A stretch of DNA of 35,861 bases from Acetobacteraceae bacterium (lineage in GTDB: Bacteria; Pseudomonadota; Alphaproteobacteria; Acetobacterales; Acetobacteraceae). The stretch is from positions 1 to 35,861 of the forward strand of contig JANXTL010000204.1 in NCBI GenBank assembly GCA_025352375.1. Reading direction: 5' to 3'. A program made the position numbers and the translations under genes. Below, in pieces: positions 16,200-23,722 of the stretch. The notes under the pieces were generated by a model, which worked only from the letters and a program-made list of their open reading frames with translations, did no database searches and had not been told where the DNA came from. Position 1 is the first letter of the stretch. Each line of letters opens with the position of its first letter.

Positions 16200-17575
16200 C
16201 CAAGCGGCACTGACGGCCGCGCCCAGTAGGGCGGGGTCAGCGGCAGGCCCACCACCGGTTTCAGATGTTGCAACCGGCCGGCGGGGGTTTCGGTCGCCAT
16301 CGACCACTTCGCCAATTCCTCGGGCGTGAACTCGGTTGGCGCGGCGCGGGCGGCATCCCCTGGCACTTCCCCCAGGTCCACAAGCCACTTGCCGACCTGC
16401 GCCAGGGAGATTCGCACCATCCAGCTGCCGCCCTCCCGAGCACGGCGGCCGAGGGCGACCATGGCGCCGAAGGCCATGAGGTAGCCAGTGCAATAGTCGA
16501 TGGCGGACACGGGGTAGAAGTATGGGGCAGGGGTTTTGCCTGGCACGACCTCGGCCTGGCGATGGGTGATGCCGCTGACGGTTTGTACCGCGGTGTCGAA
16601 GCCTCGGCGGGACGCCCAGGGGCCGGCGTGGCTGAAGGCGCACAGGGACACGTAGACCAGGCCGGGGCGAATGGCGGACAGTTCCTCCGGCGACAGGCCG
16701 CGTGCGCCGAGTGTGCCGGGGCGGTAGCCTTGGGAGAAGACGTCGGTCTCGCGGACCAGTCCCCGCAACGTGTCGACATCGGATTGTTGGCGCAGGTCCA
16801 GTTGTGCGGACAACTTGCCGTGGCCGGTATCGAATTCCTGGTAGCCGATGTTCGGCAAGTGGGCGCCGGTTATTTTCAGGACGTCCGCCCCGTGTTCGGC
16901 CAAGGTGCGGGCGCAGGTGGGGCCGGCCAGGACCCGGGTCAGGTCGAGCACGCGCACGCCGGACAGCGGTCTCGTCCCCGCCGGCAGAGGTTCAACCGGG
17001 GCATCTCCGATCTTGATGACTTCCATCAGGGGCAATGACGCGATGGCGGCGGATTGCGGGTGCGCGGCCCACTCGGCTTTGGAGCGGACCATGCCGCCGG
17101 CGCCTTTGGCGGCGATGATCGCTTCCTCCAGCTCCGCGGCATTCCATTGCAGGACGGCTTTGGCGACGGCGTCGCGGTCTTCTGGCACTCCGAGGACTTT
17201 TAATGCCGCCGCCCGGTGATTCGGAAAATTGCAGTGCAGGTAGCTCCAGCGTCCGTCCTTGGTGGGGTAGATGCCCATGATGGAATTGCGGGCGTGCGAA
17301 ACTTCCCCATCGCCCAGCTTCATGTATTGGCCGCTGCGCAACGACGCGGTGGCCTGGCGCACATCCACCGATACGGGCTGGGACTTGCCCGACCGGAGTT
17401 CCCACAGATCGGCGGCGGCCAGGCCAGTGGCGGCCAGGGTGGCGGCCCCGGCGTCGGCGATGCGGAACGGCGTGGGCAGGATCGGGTCGGTGCCGCCGGA
17501 GAACGTCACGGCGTCCGCCTTGGCGGTGTCCCATCCAACGGCGGGCAGGATCGAGCGAAGGGCTGCTTGCGGCAT
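16166..17575 (-). CDS. Family III CoA-transferase (CaiB/BaiF) with permuted-looking domain order
   Basis: This 469-residue protein has the CaiB signature LSGVRVLDLTRVLAGP at about residue 205 instead of at the N-terminus. The catalytic Asp lies in RRGFDTAVQTVSG. The first 200 residues (IMGIYPTKDGRWSYLHCNFP, then a helical segment) resemble the small-domain part that normally comes C-terminal. A GRRAREGGSWMVRISL-like segment occurs in both halves (ADLWELRSGKSQPVSVDV early on). The chain thus reads as the end of one CaiB copy followed by the start of another. Such 460-470 residue CoA-transferases exist as a family. It moves CoA between acids; the substrate is unknown. Confidence 0.87.
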   Translation of the reverse strand: MPQAALRSILPAVGWDTAKADAVTFSGGTDPILPTPFRIADAGAATLAATGLAAADLWELRSGKSQPVSVDVRQATASLRSGQYMKLGDGEVSHARNSIMGIYPTKDGRWSYLHCNFPNHRAAALKVLGVPEDRDAVAKAVLQWNAAELEEAIIAAKGAGGMVRSKAEWAAHPQSAAIASLPLMEVIKIGDAPVEPLPAGTRPLSGVRVLDLTRVLAGPTCARTLAEHGADVLKITGAHLPNIGYQEFDTGHGKLSAQLDLRQQSDVDTLRGLVRETDVFSQGYRPGTLGARGLSPEELSAIRPGLVYVSLCAFSHAGPWASRRGFDTAVQTVSGITHRQAEVVPGKTPAPYFYPVSAIDYCTGYLMAFGAMVALGRRAREGGSWMVRISLAQVGKWLVDLGEVPGDAARAAPTEFTPEELAKWSMATETPAGRLQHLKPVVGLPLTPPYWARPSVPLGYNKPEWPARG

Positions 17576-17705
17576 GGTCTTTGACTCCCGGTTTGCTGGA
17601 CCGGGAGGAAATCACGACTTCGGTGTTGCCGCCAGAGCTAGGCAGACTTCCTTTGGCAGACCAACGGTTGGGCGGTCCGAACGGATCGGTTTTCGGCACC
17701 CCTTT

Positions 17706-17802
17706 GTATCGCGCCTCTCGCGGTGAATCACGCGGACTTCGCGCCAACGCCGGCGGCGGTTGCTGGTCCGCGATTCTTCACCGCAAGAGGCGCGAGAGAT
17801 AC
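17706..17802. repeat. Imperfect inverted repeat in the gene-free stretch 17576-17917
   Basis: The arms at 17706-17737 and 17766-17802 are near-complementary over about 30 bp (GTATC, GCGCCTCT, GCGGTGAA and GCGGAC blocks), with small gaps and a 28-base loop. They could form a long hairpin. The surrounding 340 bp has no gene I can support. It may be the end structure of a vanished element or a miniature inverted-repeat element. Confidence 0.45.
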
Positions 17803-17917
17803 AGAGACCGTATCCATGCGGCACCGGCTCCGACGGTCAAGCGGCTCGCCGAACGGCCGTGGATAGCAATGGCAACACGCCAGACGCGATCCGTTGGCCA
17901 CCCCGCGAATCGTTGCT

Positions 17918-18034
17918 TAGAGCGTGATCGCCTGAGGTTGACTTTAACCTCGGGCGTGAATCACCCTCTCAAACAAAGGCTTGGACCATGATCCAACGCC
18001 GAGATCGCATGCAACCTCAAACGATCATGGTCTA
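17918..18034. repeat. Inverted copy of the 64-bp palindromic repeat plus a diverged second unit
   Basis: 17921-17984 is the reverse complement of the unit at 11-74, with two to three mismatches. 17985-18034 is a more diverged unit in direct orientation to the left-hand copies, keeping the CAACCTCA, CGATCA and TCTA blocks. The final CTA is the stop codon (TAG) of the next minus-strand gene, as at 139. The two loci stand in opposite orientation about 17.8 kb apart. Confidence 0.8.
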
Positions 18035-18340
18035 GGGGCGCATGGCAATTCTGCCGCGCTGCGCCGCCGCGGACAGCGACTGGATCGTCCGCTGCACGAC
18101 AAGCGCCTGCCGCACCGGCAGCTTCGGATCGCGTGCCAGCTCGGACAGCGAGTCCAGCACCTTGTCCAGCAGCACGGCCAGACGCACCGACCGGTAAAGC
18201 TGGAGCATGATGGCGAGGGGATGGGCGGCGGCGGAGGCAGGCGCGCAGGCGTCGCGCAAAGCCGCCTCCAAACCGCTGAAATCGGGGGTGCTTCGGTTCG
18301 GCTTCACACCGTTCAGGGGGTCAGTCGTTATGCATCCCAC
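18032..18340 (-). CDS. Hypothetical protein, start uncertain
   Basis: This frame is open from 18523 to 18032 on the minus strand. The part that looks protein-like begins around a GTG at 18340 and gives about 102 residues (DFSGLEAALRDACAPASAAA, then LAIMLQLYRSVRLAVLLD), helical and leucine/alanine-rich. I recognise no family. Sequence upstream of 18340 is built from debris of other genes (antitoxin and monooxygenase fragments), so the longer start at 18523 is unlikely. The stop codon is supplied by the 64-bp repeat. Confidence 0.45.
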   Translation of the reverse strand: MGCITTDPLNGVKPNRSTPDFSGLEAALRDACAPASAAAHPLAIMLQLYRSVRLAVLLDKVLDSLSELARDPKLPVRQALVVQRTIQSLSAAAQRGRIAMRP

Positions 18341-18366
18341 TTCGTCCGAGCCGCCGGGAGGGCGCC

Positions 18367-18465
18367 ATGAAAATCGGTACCATGCTGCGGTTGAACCCGG
18401 ACCCATCCGTCTATGACGGGCCGATGCACCGCATGGTCGGGTCTGCTCAGCGTATCGAGGCCGCC
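18367..18465 (+). pseudogene. 5' fragment of a gene, possibly luciferase-like monooxygenase
   Basis: A strong GGGAGG site precedes an ATG, and the frame reads MKIGTMLRLNPDPSV then a HRMVGSAQRIEAA stretch. This resembles the first strand and helix of a luciferase-like monooxygenase (WAQRIEAxGFDGLW expected next). After residue 33 the similarity stops exactly where the truncated antitoxin on the other strand begins. The rest of the gene appears to have been lost at this junction. Confidence 0.4.
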
Positions 18466-18560
18466 AGGAGTGCCCGCAGTTGCTCCCGATCCGCGTCAGG
18501 ATGGCCGAGATCTCGGAACACATTGCCGGTACCCCGGACCATCTCCATATCGTCGTTCAT
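18447..18560 (-). pseudogene. Truncated XRE-family antitoxin
   Basis: Only 37 residues remain: MNDDMEMVRGTGNVFRDLGH, then ADREQLRALLAASIR. This is the typical start of XRE-type antitoxins that follow Gp49/RelE-like toxins (full length about 100 residues). The helix-turn-helix part, which would bind DNA and repress the operon, is missing. The start codon overlaps the toxin stop (ATGA, 4 bp). The break coincides with the end of the monooxygenase fragment on the other strand, which points to a deletion or rearrangement here. Confidence 0.65.
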
Positions 18561-18904
18561 TTCAACGTCTCCTTCAGTCGCCGGGGCCGTTCGCCGATCA
18601 GGTCGATATCGTGCTTTGGCATTTTGATCCCGGACTTCGATTTCTTCTGGAACGCGTTCACGACCCAGATATCGTCGCCGATCTGCAACGCATAAACGAC
18701 CCAAAACGCATCCCCACGATGCTTGAGCGCCAACGCCATGACCCCTGACCCGAAACCGGTCAGCGGCTTGGCGATGTCCGGCATTCGGCCTTCCGCCAGG
18801 ATGGTCAGCGCCCGCGCCATCTCGATTTGCGCCGCCAGCGGGCAATCCTCGAAATCCTTGCGGGCGCCCCTGAGCCTGCTGATGGGGCGGGCGTTTCTCA
18901 GCAT
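18557..18904 (-). CDS. RelE/HigB-like (phage Gp49-like) toxin
   Basis: This protein of up to 115 residues belongs to the RelE/ParE superfamily, Gp49-like branch. GARKDFED lies near the N-terminus, KPLTGFGSGV in the middle, then FWVVYALQIGDDIWVVNAFQ (20-residue core strands) and KKSKSGIKMPKHDIDLI. Relatives cleave mRNA on the ribosome. It is followed, with a 4-bp overlap, by what remains of its antitoxin. The N-terminal start is not certain because no ribosome-binding site is obvious at 18904. With the antitoxin truncated, either the toxin is inactive, another antitoxin covers it, or the short antitoxin still neutralises. Confidence 0.75.
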   Translation of the reverse strand: MLRNARPISRLRGARKDFEDCPLAAQIEMARALTILAEGRMPDIAKPLTGFGSGVMALALKHRGDAFWVVYALQIGDDIWVVNAFQKKSKSGIKMPKHDIDLIGERPRRLKETLK

Positions 18905-19007
18905 CGGATGGATGTCGTCATATTTGACAACGTATGTCGAGCGCTCTCGCTCGCGGCGATTGTGGCAACCCCCCTATCCGTGCGATAAGCGCCCTCAGAG
19001 GTGCACA

Positions 19008-19235
19008 ATGATCGACTGGCGATACTGCCCCGACGTCGACCGAACCCCCGGCATCGTATCAGGGCAATGGAAAGTCGTGGGCACCCGCATCCTCGCGGAA
19101 TGTGTGACGGACAACGCGGACGACAGCAGCCCCGAGGAGATCGCTGCCATGTTCCCCTGCCTCGGGGTCGATCGCGCTCGGCGCATCATCGAATACGTAA
19201 ATCAGCATGCCGACGCATCTGCTGCTGCTAGATAA
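19008..19235 (+). CDS. DUF433 antitoxin
   Basis: This 75-residue DUF433 protein has GIVSGQWKVVGTRILAECVT, then SPEEIAAMFPCLGVDRARRI, the helix-turn-helix-like core of the family. DUF433 proteins pair with DUF5615 PIN-like toxins as predicted VapBC-like modules. An AGAGG site precedes the ATG at 19008. The toxin gene starts inside its 3' end (29-bp overlap). It presumably represses its own operon and neutralises the toxin (family knowledge). Confidence 0.8.
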   Translation: MIDWRYCPDVDRTPGIVSGQWKVVGTRILAECVTDNADDSSPEEIAAMFPCLGVDRARRIIEYVNQHADASAAAR

Positions 19236-19572
19236 CAACGTCCCGATCCAACTGATCCCGCTACTCCGACCGCACGAAGCGACACACGCATCGACGGCAG
19301 GTTGGGCAGCGCTGAGCAATGGCAACCTGATCCGAGAAGCGCATCGGGCGGAGTTTACCGCGATCGTCACGTGCGACCAGAATATTCAGCACCAGCAGAA
19401 CCTCGCCGGCTATGCTTTGGCATTCGTGGTTCTGACGACGACGCATTGGGCGACGATTCGGGACAATGTCGCCGGCCTTCTCGCCGCGATTGAGGCTGCC
19501 ACGCCCGGCAGCTACGCGACCGTCAACCTTCCCAGGCCCACGTTACGCCGAAGACCGTACCTACCCGTTTGA
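19207..19572 (+). CDS. DUF5615 PIN-like toxin
   Basis: This 121-residue protein has a PIN-like fold start LLLDNNVPIQLIPLL (acidic residue Asp9). A GNLIREAHRAEFTAIVTCDQ segment places the second acidic cluster (TCDQN). This is the Mut7-C/DUF5615 family pattern, predicted Mg-dependent RNases. It overlaps the DUF433 antitoxin gene. The proline/arginine-rich C-terminal tail is unremarkable. The pair looks complete and functional, unlike the RelE-type pair next door. Confidence 0.78.
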   Translation: MPTHLLLLDNNVPIQLIPLLRPHEATHASTAGWAALSNGNLIREAHRAEFTAIVTCDQNIQHQQNLAGYALAFVVLTTTHWATIRDNVAGLLAAIEAATPGSYATVNLPRPTLRRRPYLPV

Positions 19573-19600
19573 AGCGCTCGGTATGGCTAACCTTTCGCGT

Positions 19601-20242
19601 TCAGCCGTCGTGTCTCGCCTCCCTCGTGGCCCAACTCGCCCGCCCAGCCTTACGCCGTTTCGCGATCTGCCCAAGAAAATACCGAATTCGGAACGTATCG
19701 ATCTTCACCGGGTCATAGTCCCCGAGCCATCTCGAGACGTCCTTATGATCGCGATGCCTGCGATCGCGCCTAATCTCAAGCTTGTCGTAAAACCCGTAAA
19801 TCCCACCGCAATCCTCGGGCGGGCCGTTCCGTTCACCCCCGACATAATGCGGGTAGGACACGCCCGCCTCCCCCTGTCGAATATCGGTCGCAACGAGCCG
19901 GATCTTCCAATTGTCGCCAAAGTCGTAGGTATAATCTATCTCCACCTCCGGCCGCCGCAGCACGTCGCGCAAGCGGACGTTCTCCCCATCGGTCAGCGGC
20001 GTGTCGCCAAAATCCTCGTCCGAGGGAATTCCATATCGTTTGTCGCCGATCGTGAACTCCCACAGATGGTAATCGCGCCAGTCCATGACGGCCTGCACGA
20101 CACCGTGCAGCACCCTGAGCGTGACGGACGTCGGTACCTCGACCAGTCGCCAGATCGGGGGTTCGCTGTCCCGTAGTTCGAAACGGATGGTGCACACTTC
20201 ATTGAAGCGTTCGGCGGAGGATCTAACGGGCGTTTTGGCCAT
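19601..20242 (-). CDS. Plasmid pRiA4b ORF-3 family protein
   Basis: This 213-residue protein has FELRDSEPPIWRLVEVPTSV near the start, a DWRDYHLWEFTIGDKRYG segment, and YTYDFGDNWKIRLV, the hallmark of the pRiA4b ORF-3-like family (PF07929). The family has no established biochemical role and is common on plasmids and accessory regions. The ATG has a poor ribosome-binding site. It sits between the toxin-antitoxin pair and a broken gene, in keeping with an accessory patch. Confidence 0.87.
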   Translation of the reverse strand: MAKTPVRSSAERFNEVCTIRFELRDSEPPIWRLVEVPTSVTLRVLHGVVQAVMDWRDYHLWEFTIGDKRYGIPSDEDFGDTPLTDGENVRLRDVLRRPEVEIDYTYDFGDNWKIRLVATDIRQGEAGVSYPHYVGGERNGPPEDCGGIYGFYDKLEIRRDRRHRDHKDVSRWLGDYDPVKIDTFRIRYFLGQIAKRRKAGRASWATREARHDG

Positions 20243-20269
20243 TCGGTCAGCACTTCATCCGGCCGTCGC

Positions 20270-20922
20270 TCAGAACATGCCGCCGCGGTTTGACAGCAGG
20301 GTTGGCTTTTTCTTGGCACAGATCAGCCACACGTTCCCCTCCCAAGGGCCAGGGTCGATTTCCACGCCGTCGCGGCTGGCGCGCCCGGCGGGGGCGGACG
20401 GATCCGGCACCACCCGCGAGAACTCCTTGATGGGCGTGAATGTTTGATCCGATGACGACGCACGCATGTTCCCGCAGCCGCGGAGATCGTCTGGCAGAGC
20501 TTGAGGCCGTCAACGACCCTGATCTGATTGCCGACCTTCACCCGTGACTGCGCGGCCACCTGGCAGCCAACCAGTTCGATGCCGAGCAGAGGGTTCAGAA
20601 ATTTCCCGTTAAAGGGCGAGAACAGGGAGTCGGCGTTGTCGATTGTAATGTGGTCTTTGCCGAACTCGATGCCGAAACCGCCGTGAAGGTGCGTGGCCTC
20701 TCCCACGCCATAGCCGTGCGCATAGATGGACAGCAAATCGATCCGGCTATTCCCTATTTCTTTAATCACACGGTCGAACAGGTCGGGGAGATCGTCCTGG
20801 GGCCCGATGGTATAGAACGTTGGCTGCGTGTGGACGAGGTTAAGCAGCGGTCCTGAACCCGTCTTAAGCTGCGCATCGCTCCATGCGACACGAATATCCG
20901 CAATCCCGATCCTAAGGGCCAT
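20270..20922 (-). pseudogene. Frameshifted gene of unknown function (DUF4347-reminiscent)
   Basis: From an ATG at 20922 with a GGAGG site, the frame reads about 150 sensible residues, including RIDLLSIYAHGYG, FGIEFGKDHITIDNADSLF and LNPLLGIELVGCQVA. The coding sense then jumps to another frame near 20465-20475 (…TISAAAG then MRASSSDQTFTPIKEFSRVV, WEGNVWLICAKKK) and ends at 20270. One base lost or gained at a GGGAACATG site would restore a 216-217 residue protein. The HG motif followed by L.GCQVA recalls DUF4347 domains, but this is weak. GC content is lower than in the flanks. It is either a recent pseudogene or a sequencing error. Confidence 0.55.
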
Positions 20923-21057
20923 CCGCTACGTCCTCCGTTTGCTGAGGGAATAGCTTAATCGTTCCCAAATCCGGCCTCCACTTCCGAATTTCATTCTTGG
21001 TCGTTGATTGTATCAAGATTAAGTGAGCGGCGCACCGGATGTGATCCAAAGTCGATC

Positions 21058-21843
21058 CTACGGGAAAATCATCGTCCCCCGCCGTGTTACGACAAACGCC
21101 TCCTGCCGCGCCAGATAATCCGTCACCGCCTCCGAGAAAGCCTCCGGTCGCTCGGCGCCGGGCGCATGCCCGGCGTCGTAGACGAAGATCAGATGGCAAT
21201 GCGGCAGCAGCGCCTTATAGTGCCGCCCCATCTCGGACGGGATGATCCGGTCCATCGTGCCGAACAGCACAAGCACCGGCGTTTCCATCCCCCGCATCCG
21301 CTCCTCCAGTTCGGCGTCTCGCGCCGGACCGATGGAGCGCATCACCAGCGCGAGTTGCCTGGCCTGTACGACGTCATCGACCGGCGGCGGCGGAGGCATG
21401 CGTTCGGGGTGGGCATAGATGCGACGCGCGCGCTCCTCCGGCGTTCCGGTGGAAGGACGGGCATCCAAAGGCCGGATCGCTGCCGGCGCTTCCAGTACCA
21501 AAGCGCGGACGCGGTCCGGGTGTAGCGCCGCCAGCCACAGCACGACTTTGCCGCCGTAGGACGTGCCCATCAGGTCGTAGCTGCCGATCCCCAGCGCCCG
21601 GATCGCTGCCGCCATCGTCTCCGCCAGGTCGCGGGTGGACGCGGATCGCGTGTTCTCCGCCGACGAGCCGAACCCCGGCATTTCCATTATGATCACACGG
21701 TGCTTCAGCGCCAGCAGATCGTGCCCGCGGTGCAGCCGCATGCCTCCGGCGCCGTGCAGATGGACGAGCACTGGCCCGTCCCCGGCCTCCATGTAGCGGA
21801 TATGGAAACCGTCGGCTTCGACGAAACTTTCCCGAAATGACAT
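21058..21843 (-). CDS. Alpha/beta hydrolase
   Basis: This 261-residue alpha/beta hydrolase has an oxyanion-hole motif HLHGAGGM, nucleophile Ser in GTSYGGK, acid Asp in LFGTMDRIIP and His in DAGHAPGAE. Relatives hydrolyse esters or C-C bonds in aromatic degradation. It lies 12 bp after the luciferase-like monooxygenase on the same strand, so both are probably one operon acting on the same unknown substrate. Confidence 0.9.
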   Translation of the reverse strand: MSFRESFVEADGFHIRYMEAGDGPVLVHLHGAGGMRLHRGHDLLALKHRVIIMEMPGFGSSAENTRSASTRDLAETMAAAIRALGIGSYDLMGTSYGGKVVLWLAALHPDRVRALVLEAPAAIRPLDARPSTGTPEERARRIYAHPERMPPPPPVDDVVQARQLALVMRSIGPARDAELEERMRGMETPVLVLFGTMDRIIPSEMGRHYKALLPHCHLIFVYDAGHAPGAERPEAFSEAVTDYLARQEAFVVTRRGTMIFP

Positions 21844-21855
21844 GTCGAAGCCTCC

Positions 21856-22932
21856 TCAAATATCCCGAACGCGCGGCAGGACGGTGCGCCCGAACAGGGC
21901 CAGCGAATCCATCATCGCGTCCAAACTATCGGTGCCTGGATCGGTCAGGGAAATATCCAGCACGCCGGTCCCCACGACATCCCGACATCTGCGGATTTGT
22001 TCGACCACCCGATCCGGCCCGCCGCAGAAGCTGATCGGCAGCACGCCGCCGACATTGGCCTGCATCCGCTGCCCGGCGATATTGCGGGACGTATCGGCCG
22101 CGATCAGCGCATCCCGCAGCCGCCCGCCGATGGGAAAGGGCGGTCGAGCATCACGCCCAGCCAGCATCGCATCGGCCTGTTCGTCGGTTTCCGCCAGGAT
22201 CATGTTCGCTCGGAAAACGATGTCGTCGCGGCCCGGAGTCCAGCCGAACGCCTCGCACTCCCGACGGTAGTGCGCTGTGGCGCGGGCCATGACCTCGAAC
22301 GGGCCATAGGATACGCCCATGCCCATCCGGTGGCGGGCGGCGAAACTACCGGCCTCGGCACTGGTGCCCAAAACATAAGACTGCAACCCGTTCTCCTGCC
22401 GGCGCGGCCAGATCGACACGGTGCGGAACTGGAAATACCGGCCCTGCCAGCCGAACGCCTCCGGCTCTGTCCAGGCCTTCAGGATGAGCTCCATCCCCTC
22501 ATCGGTGCGGCCGCGGGCTTCGTCGGCGTTCAGGTCGTAGCTCAAATACTCATTCGTCGTCCCGCGCAGCAGCCCGGCGACAATGCGGCCGGGGGCCAGG
22601 GCCTCCAGCATCGCGAACTCCTCCGCCACCCGGATGGGGTTGGACGTGGGCACGATGGGACCGAGCAGCGCGATCTTGATTCTTTCCACTTGACCGACGA
22701 GCCAGGCGGCGGATACGGCCGGTGACGGCGTCAGGATGCGCGGCGAATAATGATGCTCCGACAGGCTGATCCAGTCGAACCCCAGCTTCTCCACGAACCG
22801 CCCCCGCTCGGCCATCCCGCGCAACGCGTGGGACACGGTGTCGGGATCGCAGGAACCGGAGCGCACCGGCCACTCGCGCGGCATATCGGGCGGCGGGATG
22901 TAGCGGCCGGTTTCGAAATACGAGATTTTCAT
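21856..22932 (-). CDS. LLM class flavin-dependent oxidoreductase
   Basis: This 358-residue luciferase-like monooxygenase starts MKISYFETGRYIPPPDMPRE. It has FDWISLSEHHYSPRILTPSP, IALLGPIVPTSNPIRVAEEF and a C-terminal GGPDRVVEQIRRC segment. It needs reduced flavin from a separate reductase. GGGAGGA precedes the ATG at 22932; upstream in-frame sequence to 23022 lies inside the previous gene and is rejected. It is coupled to the alpha/beta hydrolase downstream. Confidence 0.88.
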   Translation of the reverse strand: MKISYFETGRYIPPPDMPREWPVRSGSCDPDTVSHALRGMAERGRFVEKLGFDWISLSEHHYSPRILTPSPAVSAAWLVGQVERIKIALLGPIVPTSNPIRVAEEFAMLEALAPGRIVAGLLRGTTNEYLSYDLNADEARGRTDEGMELILKAWTEPEAFGWQGRYFQFRTVSIWPRRQENGLQSYVLGTSAEAGSFAARHRMGMGVSYGPFEVMARATAHYRRECEAFGWTPGRDDIVFRANMILAETDEQADAMLAGRDARPPFPIGGRLRDALIAADTSRNIAGQRMQANVGGVLPISFCGGPDRVVEQIRRCRDVVGTGVLDISLTDPGTDSLDAMMDSLALFGRTVLPRVRDI

Positions 22933-22949
22933 CGCGTCCTCCCTGATCG

Positions 22950-23711
22950 TTACTCCGGTGGTTCGCCGGGGATAGGTGTGCGGCTGAGGCTGACGATCAA
23001 CGTCGTCACTTCGGCGATGCACTTTTCCGCGTCCTCGCCGCTGGTGCCTTTGGCCACCAGCGTTACCCCATTCCCCGTTGGCCGGTAAAACGGGTAGCTG
23101 CCGAGGTCGATATCGGGATACCGGTTCTGAATGTCCGTCAGGCCCTGCGCGATCAGTCCCTCGCCCAGGCCGATGGCATGCACCGACCGGGATTCAATCC
23201 GAGCGCCGCCTTGCAGCCGGGGGGCGAGCCATTCGAACATCGACTGCATCACGCGGGGCACGCCCGCCATGACGTAGACATTCTCCATCTGAAAGCCGGG
23301 TGCGACCGACATCGCGTTGTCGATCAGCGCCGCACCCCGGGGCATGGTGCCCATGCGCTGGCGGGCGGCGTTGAACTCGCCGGGCTTGTAGGCCTTTTCC
23401 ATGCGGGCGAAGGCCACCGGATGCGGCTCCCACGGGACGCCGAAGGCGGCGGCGATGCACTCGCTGGTGATGTCGTCGTGGGTTGGGCCGATGCCGCCGG
23501 TCGTGAACACATACGTGAATTTGCGGCGGACTTCGTTCACCGTATCGACGATGGTCTCGGCAATGTCGGGGATCACCCGCACCTCCCTTAACGGAATTCC
23601 CAGTTCGCCCAAATGCACCGCCAGGAACCGAATATTGGCGTCCTGGGTGCGGCCGGACAGGACCTCGTTGCCGATAACGAGCAAACAAGCGGTGGGGTTG
23701 TTGGCGGGCAT
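22950..23711 (-). CDS. CinA-like molybdopterin-binding domain protein
   Basis: This 253-residue protein is a single MoCF_biosynth/CinA N-terminal domain. It has CLLVIGNEVLSGRTQDANIR at the start and the signature FTTGGIGPTHDDIT near residue 75. The C-terminal nicotinamide-nucleotide amidase domain of full CinA is absent, as in many alphaproteobacterial homologs. Its role may be nucleotide pyrophosphatase-like or molybdopterin binding; unknown. The ATG at 23711 has a GAGGG site; an ATG five codons earlier is also possible. It runs 17 bp ahead of the monooxygenase gene and 11 bp after the GNAT-NUDIX gene, suggesting one long transcript. Confidence 0.85.
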   Translation of the reverse strand: MPANNPTACLLVIGNEVLSGRTQDANIRFLAVHLGELGIPLREVRVIPDIAETIVDTVNEVRRKFTYVFTTGGIGPTHDDITSECIAAAFGVPWEPHPVAFARMEKAYKPGEFNAARQRMGTMPRGAALIDNAMSVAPGFQMENVYVMAGVPRVMQSMFEWLAPRLQGGARIESRSVHAIGLGEGLIAQGLTDIQNRYPDIDLGSYPFYRPTGNGVTLVAKGTSGEDAEKCIAEVTTLIVSLSRTPIPGEPPE

Positions 23712-23722
23712 GGCGGCGTCCC

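Noticed and set aside
15282-16643. A 453-codon open frame on the minus strand
   Set aside because: It is antisense to the dioxygenase and partly out of frame with the CoA-transferase; the translation is arginine/proline-rich with no domain.
20912-21199. Small minus-strand frame ending just inside the frameshifted gene
   Set aside because: The last 30 codons look more protein-like (lower GC), but the upstream part is antisense-like filler and no start site is supported.
22950-23711. Full-length competence protein CinA
   Set aside because: Only the molybdopterin-binding domain is present; the C-terminal amidase domain is missing, so the gene symbol was not assigned.
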